From Natronoflexus pectinivorans (lineage in GTDB: Bacteria; Bacteroidota; Bacteroidia; Bacteroidales; Marinilabiliaceae), in NCBI RefSeq assembly GCF_004345615.1, contig NZ_SLWK01000001.1, positions 434,001 to 498,000 of the forward strand: DNA of 64,000 bases, in the 5' to 3' direction. The notes below the pieces were generated by a model, which was not told where the DNA came from, made no database searches, and saw only the letters and a program-made list of their open reading frames with translations. Both the position numbers and the translations under genes were made by a program. Of this stretch, positions 47,576 to 56,310 are shown piece by piece. Position 1 is the stretch's first letter. Each line of letters opens with the position of its first letter.

Positions 47576-49042
47576 ATGCAAAACGTCCGGAATAAAATCA
47601 CCATCATCGTTTATTTTGTGCTTTTCCATAGTCAGGCTTTTGGTCAAAGCATAATTGAGATGATAGACCGGGCTTCTAATGCCACTTTTACGGCCATTGC
47701 ATGCGATAAGGATTTGCACCCAATTGATACCGCACGAGCCTTTTTCATCAGTGCAGATGGTTTGGCAATTACCAGTGCTGCATTGTTTCAAAATGCCGAC
47801 ACACTGATTTTTTCAGATCATCAGAACAGACGACTTTCGATTTCCCGGGTTTTGGCCATACATGAATGGTCTAATCTGGCCATCATACAGGTTGCCGGAA
47901 TTCGGAACCGTGACAGCGATTATCTGTTACCGGAGAGAACAAGTTTTTCAACTCCATCTGAAATCCTGGCATTTACTTATGCAGAAAATGCAAACGAAGC
48001 TTTCACGTTAGGCGAAATCCAATCGGTTCTTCATTCAGGATTCCTGGGACGTTCTGCAACTGTAACCATCAACAACGGAAACAGTTCCCGGGCAGCTCCA
48101 ATCATCAACTCTAACGGCTATTTTATTGGTATTTACGGATACCTTCCAACCCGAAGTCAGGGAATATTAATATCTTCTCACATCATTCACGATGAGCAAT
48201 GGACTTCGATAAATCTTCCATGGTACAAATTTAAGCGTCATATGTACAAAAGCCGCCTGACCACCTCCTTGATGTTTCAGGCCATAGTATTACAAGAGAT
48301 GGAGTTGTGGTTGGATGCTGCCAGAACGTACACCTCATCAATCAGAGTTATACCAGACAAAGCAGAACTATATGCGCTCAGGGCTATCTGCCGATACCAA
48401 TATGGCAACCATATTGGAGGAGAGGAGGATTGCAACAGATCTGTCAGTTTGAATCCTTCTTCGGCACTTCCTCATTTAGCCAATGCCATTAACAACATTA
48501 ACCAAAAACAATATCGCAGTGCTTTAGATCACCTGGTTAGTTGTGTTGAATCGGAAAAACCTCCTGTACAAGCATGGCTCATGTTGGGACAGATACAGGC
48601 TTTGCACGGACAAGTTCGCGAAGCTTATGCCAGCTACACACTGGCCATTGAGCAAGACTCACTTTTTGCAACAGGATATTACGAACGTGGTAGGCTCCTG
48701 ATGCAGCACGCTACCGACCAGGAACGTGCGCTTAATGACTTTATGCTTGCAGCCAGGCTAAATTATCAGCTCCCGGGTGTATATACCCTCATTGGAAACA
48801 TCAGGCTGAACCAAATGGACTATCTGGAAGCCATCAACGATTTTAACAGAGCTCTGCGAACCAACCCCGAGGATGTACATGCTCTGATGAACCGTGGAAT
48901 AGCACATTATAACACAGGATTAAAAGAACAAGCCTGCGAAGATTGGGATACCGCAGGACGGTTGGGAAACACTCAGGCTTTCAGGCTGATTTCAAGACAC
49001 TGTTCAGAACTCAGACGAAGCCGGAATACATCAGGACGATAA
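47576..49042 (+). CDS. Exported TPR protein with a degenerate trypsin-like domain
   Basis: About 488 residues from the ATG at 47576. The frame extends to an ATG at 47513, but the internal start gives a clean signal peptide ending SQAFGQ. Residues about 25-190 resemble an HtrA-type serine protease. The catalytic sites are lost: the His position in the TNNHV-type motif reads TSAALF, the Asp position reads SNLAIIQV, and the Ser site reads GNSSRAAPI in place of GNSGGP. Residues about 230-470 are tetratricopeptide repeats, for example LEAINDFNRALRTNPEDVHALMNRG. This suggests an exported scaffold or ligand-binding protein and not an active protease. It is followed at 54 bases by prfB. Confidence 0.78.
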   Translation: MQNVRNKITIIVYFVLFHSQAFGQSIIEMIDRASNATFTAIACDKDLHPIDTARAFFISADGLAITSAALFQNADTLIFSDHQNRRLSISRVLAIHEWSNLAIIQVAGIRNRDSDYLLPERTSFSTPSEILAFTYAENANEAFTLGEIQSVLHSGFLGRSATVTINNGNSSRAAPIINSNGYFIGIYGYLPTRSQGILISSHIIHDEQWTSINLPWYKFKRHMYKSRLTTSLMFQAIVLQEMELWLDAARTYTSSIRVIPDKAELYALRAICRYQYGNHIGGEEDCNRSVSLNPSSALPHLANAINNINQKQYRSALDHLVSCVESEKPPVQAWLMLGQIQALHGQVREAYASYTLAIEQDSLFATGYYERGRLLMQHATDQERALNDFMLAARLNYQLPGVYTLIGNIRLNQMDYLEAINDFNRALRTNPEDVHALMNRGIAHYNTGLKEQACEDWDTAGRLGNTQAFRLISRHCSELRRSRNTSGR

Positions 49043-49066
49043 TGGGGAAATCCCAACATAATTTAG

Positions 49067-49074
49067 TAAATTTG
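49067..49074 (+). promoter_or_regulatory. -7 box upstream of prfB
   Basis: TAAATTTG followed by CAGG matches the Bacteroidota -7 element with the CA extension seen at other promoters in this window. A TTG at the usual -33 spacing is missing. The transcript start would be about 15 bases before the prfB ATG. Confidence 0.45.
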
Positions 49075-49095
49075 CAGGTTTAAACTAAAAAAACA

Positions 49096-50203
49096 ATGGT
49101 TACACCAGAACAGATTAAAGACTTAAGTGGACGTGAGTTGGCGTTAAGGAGGTATCTTTGACATCGACCGTAAAAGAATTGAAATAGACGAAGAAGAGAT
49201 CAGAACCCAGGCACCTGATTTTTGGGATAACCCCAAAAATGCAGAAGAGCAGATGAAGAAGCTGAAAGACCTCAAAAGCTGGGTTACATTATACGATAAG
49301 GTAAAGCTGGCCATTGAAGATCTGCAAGTTCTTCAAGATTTTTTCAAAGAGGGAGAGGCCGACGAAAGCGATTTGGCGAAAGCGTTTCAAACGGCCAAAA
49401 GTTATATAGAGGATCTCGAACTGAAAAACATGCTCCAAAAAGAGGAAGATAAACTTGGAGCCATATTGAAAATTAATGCAGGTGCAGGAGGTACCGAAAG
49501 TCAGGATTGGGCTGAAATGCTTATGCGAATGTATCTGCGTTGGGGAGAACAGAATGGTTATAAAACAACTGTAAATCATATTTTGCATGGCGATGAGGCC
49601 GGTGTAAAAACAGTTACCATTCAGTTTGAAGGTGATTACGCATACGGATATTTAAAAAGTGAGAACGGCGTTCATCGGCTGGTTAGACTATCCCCTTTTA
49701 ATGCAGCCAATAAAAGAATGACATCGTTCACATCGGTGTTTGTAATTCCTCTCATAGATGATTCCATAGAGGTAGAGATCAACCAATCTGACATAACCTG
49801 GGAGACTTTCAGATCAAGTGGTGCTGGCGGGCAAAATGTGAACAAGGTGGAAACCGGAGTCCGGTTGCGACATGCTCCAACAGGTATTGTTATTGAAAAT
49901 ACCGAATCGCGTTCCCAGTTAGGGAATAAAGAAAATGCTCTTCGTCTTCTGAAATCGCAGCTTTATGAAATAGAGTTACGAAAACGATTGGAAGAGCAGA
50001 ACAAAATAGAATCCCAAAAGAAGAAAATTGAGTGGGGTTCTCAGATTCGATCCTACGTATTGCAACCATACAAACTGGTTAAAGATGTGCGCACCGGATA
50101 TGAAACCAGCAATGTTCAGGCCGTTTTGGATGGCGATATTGATGGATTCATAAAATCCTGGCTAATGGAGCATGGAGCATCAGATGTGTTTGAAAAACAG
50201 TAA
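49096..50203 (+). CDS. prfB: Peptide chain release factor 2, made through a programmed +1 frameshift
   Basis: Translation starts at 49096 and runs 21 codons to an in-frame TGA at 49159-49161. The site AGGAGG, TAT, CTT, TGA, C at 49147-49162 is the classic RF2 shift site. The ribosome slips +1 on CTT and continues at GAC (49160), reading to 50203. The product is then 368 residues. Motifs in that numbering are SPF (199-201), which reads UGA, and GGQ (244-246), which triggers peptide release. The site gives autoregulation: when RF2 is scarce the TGA is read slowly and the shift is favoured. It is the first gene of an apparent prfB-arsC-ribF-ahcY run. Confidence 0.97.
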
Positions 50204-50206
50204 ACC

Positions 50207-50548
50207 ATGATACAAATACTACATAATCCCAGATGTAAAAAAAGTCGTGAAGGGCTGAGTTTTTTAAAAGAAAAAGGTATAGAACCTGAAAAGATCCGAT
50301 ATCTGGATAATCAGCTCACGAAAAATCAAATCAGGGATTTGATCAAAAAAATGAACATTAAGCCCGAAGATTGGGTTAGAAAAAATGAAGATATTTATAA
50401 ACAAAACTATAAGAACCGGGATTTGACAGATGAGGAGTGGATAGATATACTTTTCACTCATCCCAAATTGCTTGAGAGACCAGTTGTTATAAACGGAGAC
50501 AAAGCAGTGATTGCACGTCCCGTTGAGAAAATTTCAGAAATACTTTAA
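50207..50548 (+). CDS. arsC: ArsC/Spx-family thioredoxin-fold protein (arsenate reductase-like)
   Basis: A 113-residue protein with Cys10 in HNPRCKKSR, the single-cysteine catalytic motif of the glutaredoxin-linked ArsC family. A later RPVVINGDKAVIARP segment carries the arginines that bind the oxyanion. It lies 3 bases after the prfB stop, so translation is probably coupled. There are no other arsenic genes nearby, so a general thiol or stress role (YffB-like) is possible. Confidence 0.82.
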   Translation: MIQILHNPRCKKSREGLSFLKEKGIEPEKIRYLDNQLTKNQIRDLIKKMNIKPEDWVRKNEDIYKQNYKNRDLTDEEWIDILFTHPKLLERPVVINGDKAVIARPVEKISEIL

Positions 50549-50567
50549 TACAGGATAATAAAAATTA

Positions 50568-51518
50568 ATGCAGATTCACTCCTCCATAGAAACATACAAT
50601 GACCTGCCACCCATTGTAACCATGGGCACCTTTGATGGGGTGCATCCCGGGCACAGAGCATTATTACACCGGGTAAGTGAGTTGGCTCGCAACGAAGGAG
50701 CTCCGTCGGTGGCTTTAACTTTTTGGCCACACCCGCGTATCGTATTGTCACAGGATGCCGAAAAGTTACGCTTGCTGACTACTTTGGAAGAGAAGACCAA
50801 AATCATCAGCGAAGCAGGAATTGATCATTTAATTGTGGTACCTTTTACTAAAGAGTTGGCCGCACTAGCGGCCAAAGATTTCGTGAAAACGATCCTCATT
50901 GATAAACTCAGGGTTAAACACCTGGTGATCGGTTTTAACCACCGGTTTGGCAAAGGAGGCACCTCTCTGAAAGAGATCATCAAATTATCAAACCTCCATG
51001 GTTTTGATGTGAGCCAATTTCGGCACATAGACATCCATGGTCAATTCCCCAGCAGCACCAAAATCAGGAATCATCTGCTTAATGGTGAAATTATTGAAGC
51101 CAATATGCTATTGGGGTACCAATATACCATCAACGGGCAGGTTACCGGTGGAATGAAATTGGGAAGATCCATTAATTATCCGACAGCCAATCTTATGCTT
51201 TCAGAGAAAGCAAAGCTGGTGCCTCTTGATGGCGTGTATGCATGCAATGTTCAGGTGATGGGAAAAACATACGGAGGAATGGTAAATATTGGCGTTCGTC
51301 CTACGGTTAATCACCAAATGGACAATCGTTCAATTGAAGTACACATTTTGGGCTTTCAGGGAGATATCTACTCAGAGGAGATTTCTCTCAGGTTTGTTGC
51401 CAGAACCCGCGATGAAATGAAATTTGCAAACATTGACGAACTTCGTCTTCAGTTGCAGAAAGATGAAATTGAAATTAGAAAAATATTATCCGATCACAGA
51501 TTAAATTTTATACCATAA
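50568..51518 (+). CDS. ribF: Bifunctional riboflavin kinase/FAD synthetase
   Basis: A 316-residue enzyme making FMN and then FAD. The N-terminal nucleotidyltransferase domain (about 15-185) has TMGTFDGVHPGHRALL and VIGFNHRFGKGG, then PSSTKIRNHLLNG. The C-terminal riboflavin-kinase domain (about 185-310) has GRSINYPTANL and DGVYACNV. Length matches E. coli RibF (313). It starts 19 bases after the arsC-like gene in the same run of genes. Confidence 0.95.
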   Translation: MQIHSSIETYNDLPPIVTMGTFDGVHPGHRALLHRVSELARNEGAPSVALTFWPHPRIVLSQDAEKLRLLTTLEEKTKIISEAGIDHLIVVPFTKELAALAAKDFVKTILIDKLRVKHLVIGFNHRFGKGGTSLKEIIKLSNLHGFDVSQFRHIDIHGQFPSSTKIRNHLLNGEIIEANMLLGYQYTINGQVTGGMKLGRSINYPTANLMLSEKAKLVPLDGVYACNVQVMGKTYGGMVNIGVRPTVNHQMDNRSIEVHILGFQGDIYSEEISLRFVARTRDEMKFANIDELRLQLQKDEIEIRKILSDHRLNFIP

Positions 51519-51556
51519 TCTGACACCTAAAAAATTATAAAATAAAAAAGGAAACC

Positions 51557-52969
51557 ATGAGTAAAAATCAGGATTTTAAAATAGCCGACCTCTCATTGGC
51601 CGAATTTGGGAGAAAAGAGATTGCACTTGCAGAAAAAGAGATGCCGGGATTAATGTCCCTTCGTGAAAAGCACGGAGCAGAAAAACCTTTAAAAGGTGCA
51701 AAGATCATGGGATCATTGCACATGACCGTACAAACAGCTGTTCTAATAGAAACCCTTACCCATCTTGGAGCATCTGTACGCTGGGCCAGTTGCAACATCT
51801 ATTCCACTCAGGATCATGCAGCGGCAGCCATTGCTGAATCCGGAGTGCCTGTTTTTGCCTGGAAAGGTGAAACCCTTGAGGAGTACTGGTGGTGTACTGA
51901 AAGAGCGCTTGATTTTGGAAACGGAACGGGTCCCGATTTAATCGTTGATGATGGCGGCGATGCCACCATGATGATACATAAAGGAGTGGATATAGAGAAA
52001 GATCCTTCCATACTACAAAAAGACTACAGCGGCGAAGGTGAAGATTTCAGAGAGTTGATGGCTATTTTGGCAAAACTCCATAGTCAAAACCCGGGTCGTT
52101 GGCAAAAAGTTGCTGCCGGTGTAAAAGGCGTAAGCGAAGAGACTACTACCGGTGTGCTTCGTTTGTATCAGATGTTGGAAAAAGGCGAACTACTTTTCCC
52201 TGCCATCAATGTGAATGACTCGGTGACAAAATCAAAATTCGACAACCTGTATGGTTGCCGTGAAAGTTTGGCCGACGGAATTAAACGTGGAACTGACGTT
52301 ATGGTAGCCGGGAAAACCGTTGTGGTTTGCGGATACGGAGACGTGGGTAAAGGGTGCGCGCAAAGCATGCGCGGGTTCGGAGCCAGAGTGTTGGTCACTG
52401 AAATCGACCCCATTTGTGCGCTTCAGGCAGCTATGGAGGGGTATAAAGTAACAACGGTTGAAGAAAGTCTTGCAGAAGCTGATATTTTTGTAACCGCCAC
52501 CGGGAACAGGGATGTTATTACCGTTGAGCATATGCAGAAGATGAAAGATACTGCCATTGTATGTAACATTGGTCATTTTGATAATGAGATACAGGTGGAG
52601 AAACTGGAAAAGCTACCGGGTATCAAAGAGATTAACATCAAACCGCAAGTAGATCAGTTTATTTTTCCTGACGGACATTGCATCATTTTACTCTCGCGTG
52701 GTCGCTTGGTCAACCTTGGTAATGCAACCGGTCACCCGAGCTTTGTAATGAGTAACTCCTTTACCAACCAAACACTTGCTCAACTTGAGTTATGGAAGAG
52801 TAAGTATGAACTGGGTGTTTACACACTCCCGAAGCATCTGGATGAAGAGGTGGCGCGTTTACACCTCTCGAAACTGGGAGTTAAACTTACAAAACTCTCG
52901 AAAGAACAGGCCAGCTATATTGGAGTGCCGTTAGAGGGGCCATTTAAACCTGATCATTACAGATATTAA
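51557..52969 (+). CDS. ahcY: Adenosylhomocysteinase
   Basis: A 470-residue cytoplasmic NAD-dependent hydrolase that splits S-adenosylhomocysteine into adenosine and homocysteine, keeping methylation reactions going. Features are the substrate region with [26 protein letters not shown], the NAD loop [21 protein letters not shown], and the C-terminal FKPDHYRY ending that reaches into the partner subunit. It is 38 bases after ribF and ends this gene run. Confidence 0.97.
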   Translation: MSKNQDFKIADLSLAEFGRKEIALAEKEMPGLMSLREKHGAEKPLKGAKIMGSLHMTVQTAVLIETLTHLGASVRWASCNIYSTQDHAAAAIAESGVPVFAWKGETLEEYWWCTERALDFGNGTGPDLIVDDGGDATMMIHKGVDIEKDPSILQKDYSGEGEDFRELMAILAKLHSQNPGRWQKVAAGVKGVSEETTTGVLRLYQMLEKGELLFPAINVNDSVTKSKFDNLYGCRESLADGIKRGTDVMVAGKTVVVCGYGDVGKGCAQSMRGFGARVLVTEIDPICALQAAMEGYKVTTVEESLAEADIFVTATGNRDVITVEHMQKMKDTAIVCNIGHFDNEIQVEKLEKLPGIKEINIKPQVDQFIFPDGHCIILLSRGRLVNLGNATGHPSFVMSNSFTNQTLAQLELWKSKYELGVYTLPKHLDEEVARLHLSKLGVKLTKLSKEQASYIGVPLEGPFKPDHYRY

Positions 52970-53203
52970 CAATAGATCGTTAGACTTTTAGATTATTAGA
53001 TGTAAGATACTGAGCACAGCGAAGTTTGAACGCAGTGAAATTCCGATACTTTAATTTAGTTCCTTCGGAACCCGCTCTGCGGGATTAGACACAAGTATTT
53101 TTCTTATTATCAGCCGATTACACAACGCTAACGCAAAATCGTAAACTTTTGATAATTAGGTAAATAAAAAAATAACGAACTATTATTAAAATAGATTATA
53201 AAT
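52970..53203. repeat. Intergenic stretch with two small GC-rich hairpins
   Basis: Adjacent perfect mini-hairpins lie at 53060-53070 (TTCC, loop TTC, GGAA) and 53071-53083 (CCCGC, loop TCT, GCGGG). Their composition stands out from the AT-rich surroundings. They may be remnants of a dispersed repeat. No gene is seen. Confidence 0.45.
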
Positions 53204-53233
53204 AAAAAATGCTGCCCTAGGCAGCATTTTTTA
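53204..53233. terminator. Bidirectional terminator after the Rieske-like gene
   Basis: A perfect stem GCTGCC (53211-53216) pairs with GGCAGC (53220-53225), extended by A and T runs on either side. It lies 2 bases from the stop of the minus-strand lipoprotein gene and may also serve ahcY. Confidence 0.88.
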
Positions 53234-53234
53234 T

Positions 53235-53693
53235 TTAATTGTAAACCCTCAAAAGATTCCCGCTTCGTTGGCTACGGTATGATTTAAGACCGGGGCTATC
53301 GCTTGCCGGGCCTGATATGGCAGGAGCACGTGCCGGATATGGTTCAAATGTGTTGAGTAAAAATTCCGAATCGCAACAGGGGCAGATTCCATAAAACTGA
53401 GTTTCATCCAGGATTACCGCACAACGTGTTGATTGACTATATGGACAATAACGTTCATAGGCAATAAAATCAGTCCCGGCTCGGAAAATGATTAGACCTG
53501 AAATACCTGGTCGTCCGAAATCGTCACTATATCCGCTTCTGTAATGTAGCGGGATGTAGAAGATTTCTTCCATAAAATCAGGCATTCCTACATCAATGGT
53601 AATACTAAATCGCACATTTGGCACAGGATCTTTTTCGGTTTTGCAACCGAAAAAGAAAAAAACTGTAACCAAAATAAATATTAATCGTATCAT
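53235..53693 (-). CDS. Rieske-like lipoprotein lacking the histidine ligands
   Basis: A 152-residue lipoprotein (Cys17 in FFFFGCKTE). The region FIAYERYCPYSQSTRCAVI followed by FYGICPCCDSEF looks like the two cluster-binding loops of a Rieske protein. The usual CPH is CPY (83-85) and the usual CPCH is CPCC (104-107). Both histidines that bind the 2Fe-2S cluster are therefore absent, but Cys83, Cys91, Cys104, Cys106 and Cys107 are present. It may hold a different metal centre or only keep the fold. It stands alone and the function is unknown. Confidence 0.7.
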   Translation of the reverse strand: MIRLIFILVTVFFFFGCKTEKDPVPNVRFSITIDVGMPDFMEEIFYIPLHYRSGYSDDFGRPGISGLIIFRAGTDFIAYERYCPYSQSTRCAVILDETQFYGICPCCDSEFLLNTFEPYPARAPAISGPASDSPGLKSYRSQRSGNLLRVYN

Positions 53694-53840
53694 TAAGTTA
53701 TTTTAATTAGATTCGACAAAAATTAAACCACAAATGCGCATGTTTAAATTCCTAAAACAGATGTTTTAGCAAATTAAAGCGTGCTTTATTTGGTAAATTG
53801 TTTTGTTCGGGCTAATTTAGCTATTATTTTTCATTCAGAC

Positions 53841-54320
53841 ATGGGCGACGCGTTAGGTGACATAGTATACATCCTTTTAATGCTTGGAGCTTTGATTTTT
53901 AGTTTATACAAAAAGTCAAAGTCAGCCGGGCAAGATGGGGATTTTATGCCCGAACACGAAGTTGGTGAGAGTCCGGGAGAGGCTTTTCCTACCTTTAAAG
54001 ATCTTTTTGGAGATACAGATGAGGAAGAGAAAGTTCCGGCCAAAGGAAAAAAATCATCAGGAACTGAATACGCCACCATGCAGGCTGAAAAGTTAAAACC
54101 CCAAAAGCTGGAATACAAAAAGCCGGTTTATCAAAGTATTCAAAAAAGGGAAAGAATCAAAAAGCCGGAACGGGTCAGCCGTATCAAACAAAAAATTTCC
54201 CGAATAAGTTTAGCCACCAGAGAAAAAGCGATTGACGAAACCTCTTACTGGGATGATGAAGAGTTTGATTTGAAAAAAGCCATCATCTTTTCTGAAATCA
54301 TAAAAAGACCAACCATCTAA
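53841..54320 (+). CDS. Small single-pass membrane protein of unknown function
   Basis: About 159 residues from the ATG at 53841. The frame extends upstream to a GTG at 53781, which would add a less plausible N-terminus. An N-terminal membrane helix (GDIVYILLMLGALIFSLY) is followed by a charged cytoplasmic tail with an acidic middle (GDTDEEEK) and a basic segment (KRERIKKPERVSRIKQK). I recognise no domain. Proteins of this shape are common in Bacteroidota and often poorly conserved. A weak hairpin at about 54400-54420 with a T-rich tail follows. Confidence 0.65.
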   Translation: MGDALGDIVYILLMLGALIFSLYKKSKSAGQDGDFMPEHEVGESPGEAFPTFKDLFGDTDEEEKVPAKGKKSSGTEYATMQAEKLKPQKLEYKKPVYQSIQKRERIKKPERVSRIKQKISRISLATREKAIDETSYWDDEEFDLKKAIIFSEIIKRPTI

Positions 54321-54474
54321 AACGGTCAATCGGCTAAGCTAACTAACCAACAACAATCATTTTATTTAAGAAATCATTGCTATAACATAGCAAAGGGTCC
54401 CGGATAAGAGTTCGGGATTCTTTCATTTTTTTATAAGACATTAAATCATTAAAAAACATAAGGAGGAAATAACC

Positions 54475-54948
54475 ATGTCAAAAGTGAGTTACATCACGGA
54501 GGAGGGTCTTAAACGATTACGTGAAGAGTTGGTTCAATTGGAATCAATTGAAAGACCCAAAATATCAAAGCAAATCGCTGAAGCAAGAGACAAAGGTGAC
54601 TTGTCGGAAAATGCTGAATACGATGCTGCAAAGGAAGCACAAGGACTTTTGGAAATGAAAATTGCCAAATTAAAGGAAACCATTGCAGGTAGTCGCTTGA
54701 TTGATGAATCCAAACTGGATACATCAAAGGTGCAAATTATGAATAAGGTCAAGATTAAAAACCTGAAGAACAATGCCGTAATGACCTATACCATTGTTTC
54801 AGAAAGCGAAGCAGATCTTAAAGCGGGAAAGATTTCCATATCCACTCCAATTGCAAAAGGACTATTGGGAAAAAAAGTGGGCGAGAAAGTAGACATCACT
54901 GTTCCTTCAGGCATTATGCCTTTTGAAATATTAGAGATTTCTTTGTAA
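54475..54948 (+). CDS. greA: Transcription elongation factor GreA
   Basis: A 157-residue factor that rescues backtracked RNA polymerase by stimulating transcript cleavage. The N-terminal coiled coil includes the tip acidic residues in GDLSENAEYDAAKEAQ. The C-terminal FKBP-like domain has the segment ISISTPIAKGLLGKKVGE. A strong Shine-Dalgarno site, AAGGAGG, precedes the ATG, unusual among the genes here and decisive for the start. The HIT-family gene follows at 25 bases. Confidence 0.96.
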   Translation: MSKVSYITEEGLKRLREELVQLESIERPKISKQIAEARDKGDLSENAEYDAAKEAQGLLEMKIAKLKETIAGSRLIDESKLDTSKVQIMNKVKIKNLKNNAVMTYTIVSESEADLKAGKISISTPIAKGLLGKKVGEKVDITVPSGIMPFEILEISL

Positions 54949-54973
54949 ATTGACAAAAAAACACTCTGATACT

Positions 54974-55369
54974 ATGGCATCAATATTCACAAAAATCATC
55001 AATGGCGAAATCCCATCTTTCAAGATAGCAGAGGATGAGCGATATTTGGCATTTCTGGACATTACGCCATTGGCGAAAGGCCACACCCTGATAGTGCCTA
55101 AAAAGGAGGTAGATTATATTTTCGATCTTGAAGATGATCTGTTACAAGGGATGATTGTATTTTCTAAAAAGGTAGCTAAGGCCATTGAAAAATCGATAGA
55201 GTGCAAGCGAATTGGTATTGCAGTGGTAGGTTTGGAAGTTCCCCATGCACATGTCCATTTGGTACCTTTACAAACTGTTGCAGATTTGAGCTTTTCAAAG
55301 CCTAAACTAAAATTAAGCAATGAAGAGATGGAACAAATTGCAGCGGCCATAAAAGAGAACATCAACTAA
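54974..55369 (+). CDS. HIT-family nucleotide hydrolase/transferase (HinT-like)
   Basis: A 131-residue protein from the ATG at 54974; the frame opens at a TTG at 54950. The histidine-triad motif is HAHVHLVPL near residues 94-102. The N-terminal FTKIINGEIPSFKIAED and KGHTLIVPKKEV are typical of HinT proteins, which hydrolyse nucleoside phosphoramidates and adenylated molecules. It is probably co-transcribed with greA. Tandem hairpins follow the stop. Confidence 0.93.
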   Translation: MASIFTKIINGEIPSFKIAEDERYLAFLDITPLAKGHTLIVPKKEVDYIFDLEDDLLQGMIVFSKKVAKAIEKSIECKRIGIAVVGLEVPHAHVHLVPLQTVADLSFSKPKLKLSNEEMEQIAAAIKENIN

Positions 55370-55370
55370 G

Positions 55371-55428
55371 TGTGAAACCTCAAGGTTTCACAAAAAAGCA
55401 GGTATAATAAAATTATACCTGCTTTTTT
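55371..55428. terminator. Tandem hairpins, bidirectional terminator between HIT gene and ruvC
   Basis: The first stem is TGTGAAACC (55371-55379) with 55384-55392, loop TCAA. The second is AGCAGGTATAAT (ending 55408) with ATTATACCTGCT (starting 55412), flanked by A and T runs. The second is a classic two-way terminator for convergent genes. Confidence 0.9.
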
Positions 55429-55429
55429 A

Positions 55430-55999
55430 TTATCGTTTAACCCTACCTGGGTTTTTATTAATGAATTCTTTCCAACTTTTAGCTCCGGAAGATGCTATTG
55501 GAGTTCGCATCTGAAAGAAATGGCAAACAGCGGCGGCTAATCCATCTGTGGCATCCAGATATTTCTGATCCTGATCATCATGAAGTTTCAAATATTGTTT
55601 TAGAAAAAGAGCCACCTGCTCTTTTGATGCATTTCCTCTTCCGGTGATGGCTTGTTTTATTCTAAGCGGTGCATATTCGAAAATAGGAACCGAACGTGAC
55701 AGGGCGGCAGCCATAGCAACCCCCTGTGCTCGTCCTAGTTTTAACATCGACTGCACATTTTTTCCGAAAAATGGAGCCTCAATGGCCAATTCATCGGGAT
55801 GATAAGTGTCAATGAGTTGAATAACATGCTCAAAAATCCTCTTAAGCCTGAGATAGTGGTCTTCCAGTTTATTAAGCTCGAGCACACCCATAGCAACCAT
55901 GGAAGGCTGATTGCCTTTTACCATTAAAACCCCGTAACCCATAACTGTGGTTCCGGGGTCAATGCCAAGTATGATTTTTTCACCTGCTTTTTTGGTCAT
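55430..55999 (-). CDS. ruvC: Crossover junction endodeoxyribonuclease RuvC
   Basis: A 189-residue Holliday-junction resolvase. Catalytic acids are visible: Asp14 in LGIDPGTT, the Glu in [11 protein letters not shown], and the Asp pair in [14 protein letters not shown]. Its ATG overlaps the stop of the upstream DUF4286 gene by four bases (ATGA), so translation is coupled. No ruvA or ruvB lies in the window. Confidence 0.95.
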   Translation of the reverse strand: MTKKAGEKIILGIDPGTTVMGYGVLMVKGNQPSMVAMGVLELNKLEDHYLRLKRIFEHVIQLIDTYHPDELAIEAPFFGKNVQSMLKLGRAQGVAMAAALSRSVPIFEYAPLRIKQAITGRGNASKEQVALFLKQYLKLHDDQDQKYLDATDGLAAAVCHFFQMRTPIASSGAKSWKEFINKNPGRVKR

Positions 56000-56307
56000 C
56001 CCATGGTTCTCTTCATAACAGAACTAAAATGCGTAACCTTCTCACCAAAATGGGCCACCAGCGATTGCAATTCCGGAGCCAAAAGGTCATCCAGTTGTTC
56101 AACCTCTTTGGAGCCGCTGCATCGCCACTGCACTGAAAATATCAGATGCTCCCCACCTGTTTGGGAAACCACCTCGAAAACCTCAGCTTTAAGCTGAGGC
56201 ATTAAAAGCTCAACACGAGGCAGCAGGCTATCTGTCATCCACTTCTCCCAAACATCAACTAAATTGGCGGGCACATAAAATGATGTATTGAAAATCAGTA
56301 ACGACAT
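55996..56307 (-). CDS. DUF4286-type conserved protein
   Basis: A 103-residue cytoplasmic protein with the pattern of the small DUF4286 family: [18 protein letters not shown] near the start and [13 protein letters not shown] in the middle. It has a ferredoxin-like alternation of strands and helices and no catalytic motif. It sits between serS and ruvC with a 3-base gap on one side and a 4-base overlap on the other, so it is in the same operon. The function is unknown. Confidence 0.75.
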   Translation of the reverse strand: MSLLIFNTSFYVPANLVDVWEKWMTDSLLPRVELLMPQLKAEVFEVVSQTGGEHLIFSVQWRCSGSKEVEQLDDLLAPELQSLVAHFGEKVTHFSSVMKRTMG

Positions 56308-56310
56308 TCT

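Noticed and set aside
49096-49255. Apparent in-frame stop near the start of prfB, suggesting a pseudogene
   Set aside because: The stop lies in the exact RF2 frameshift site with its Shine-Dalgarno, so it is programmed recoding.
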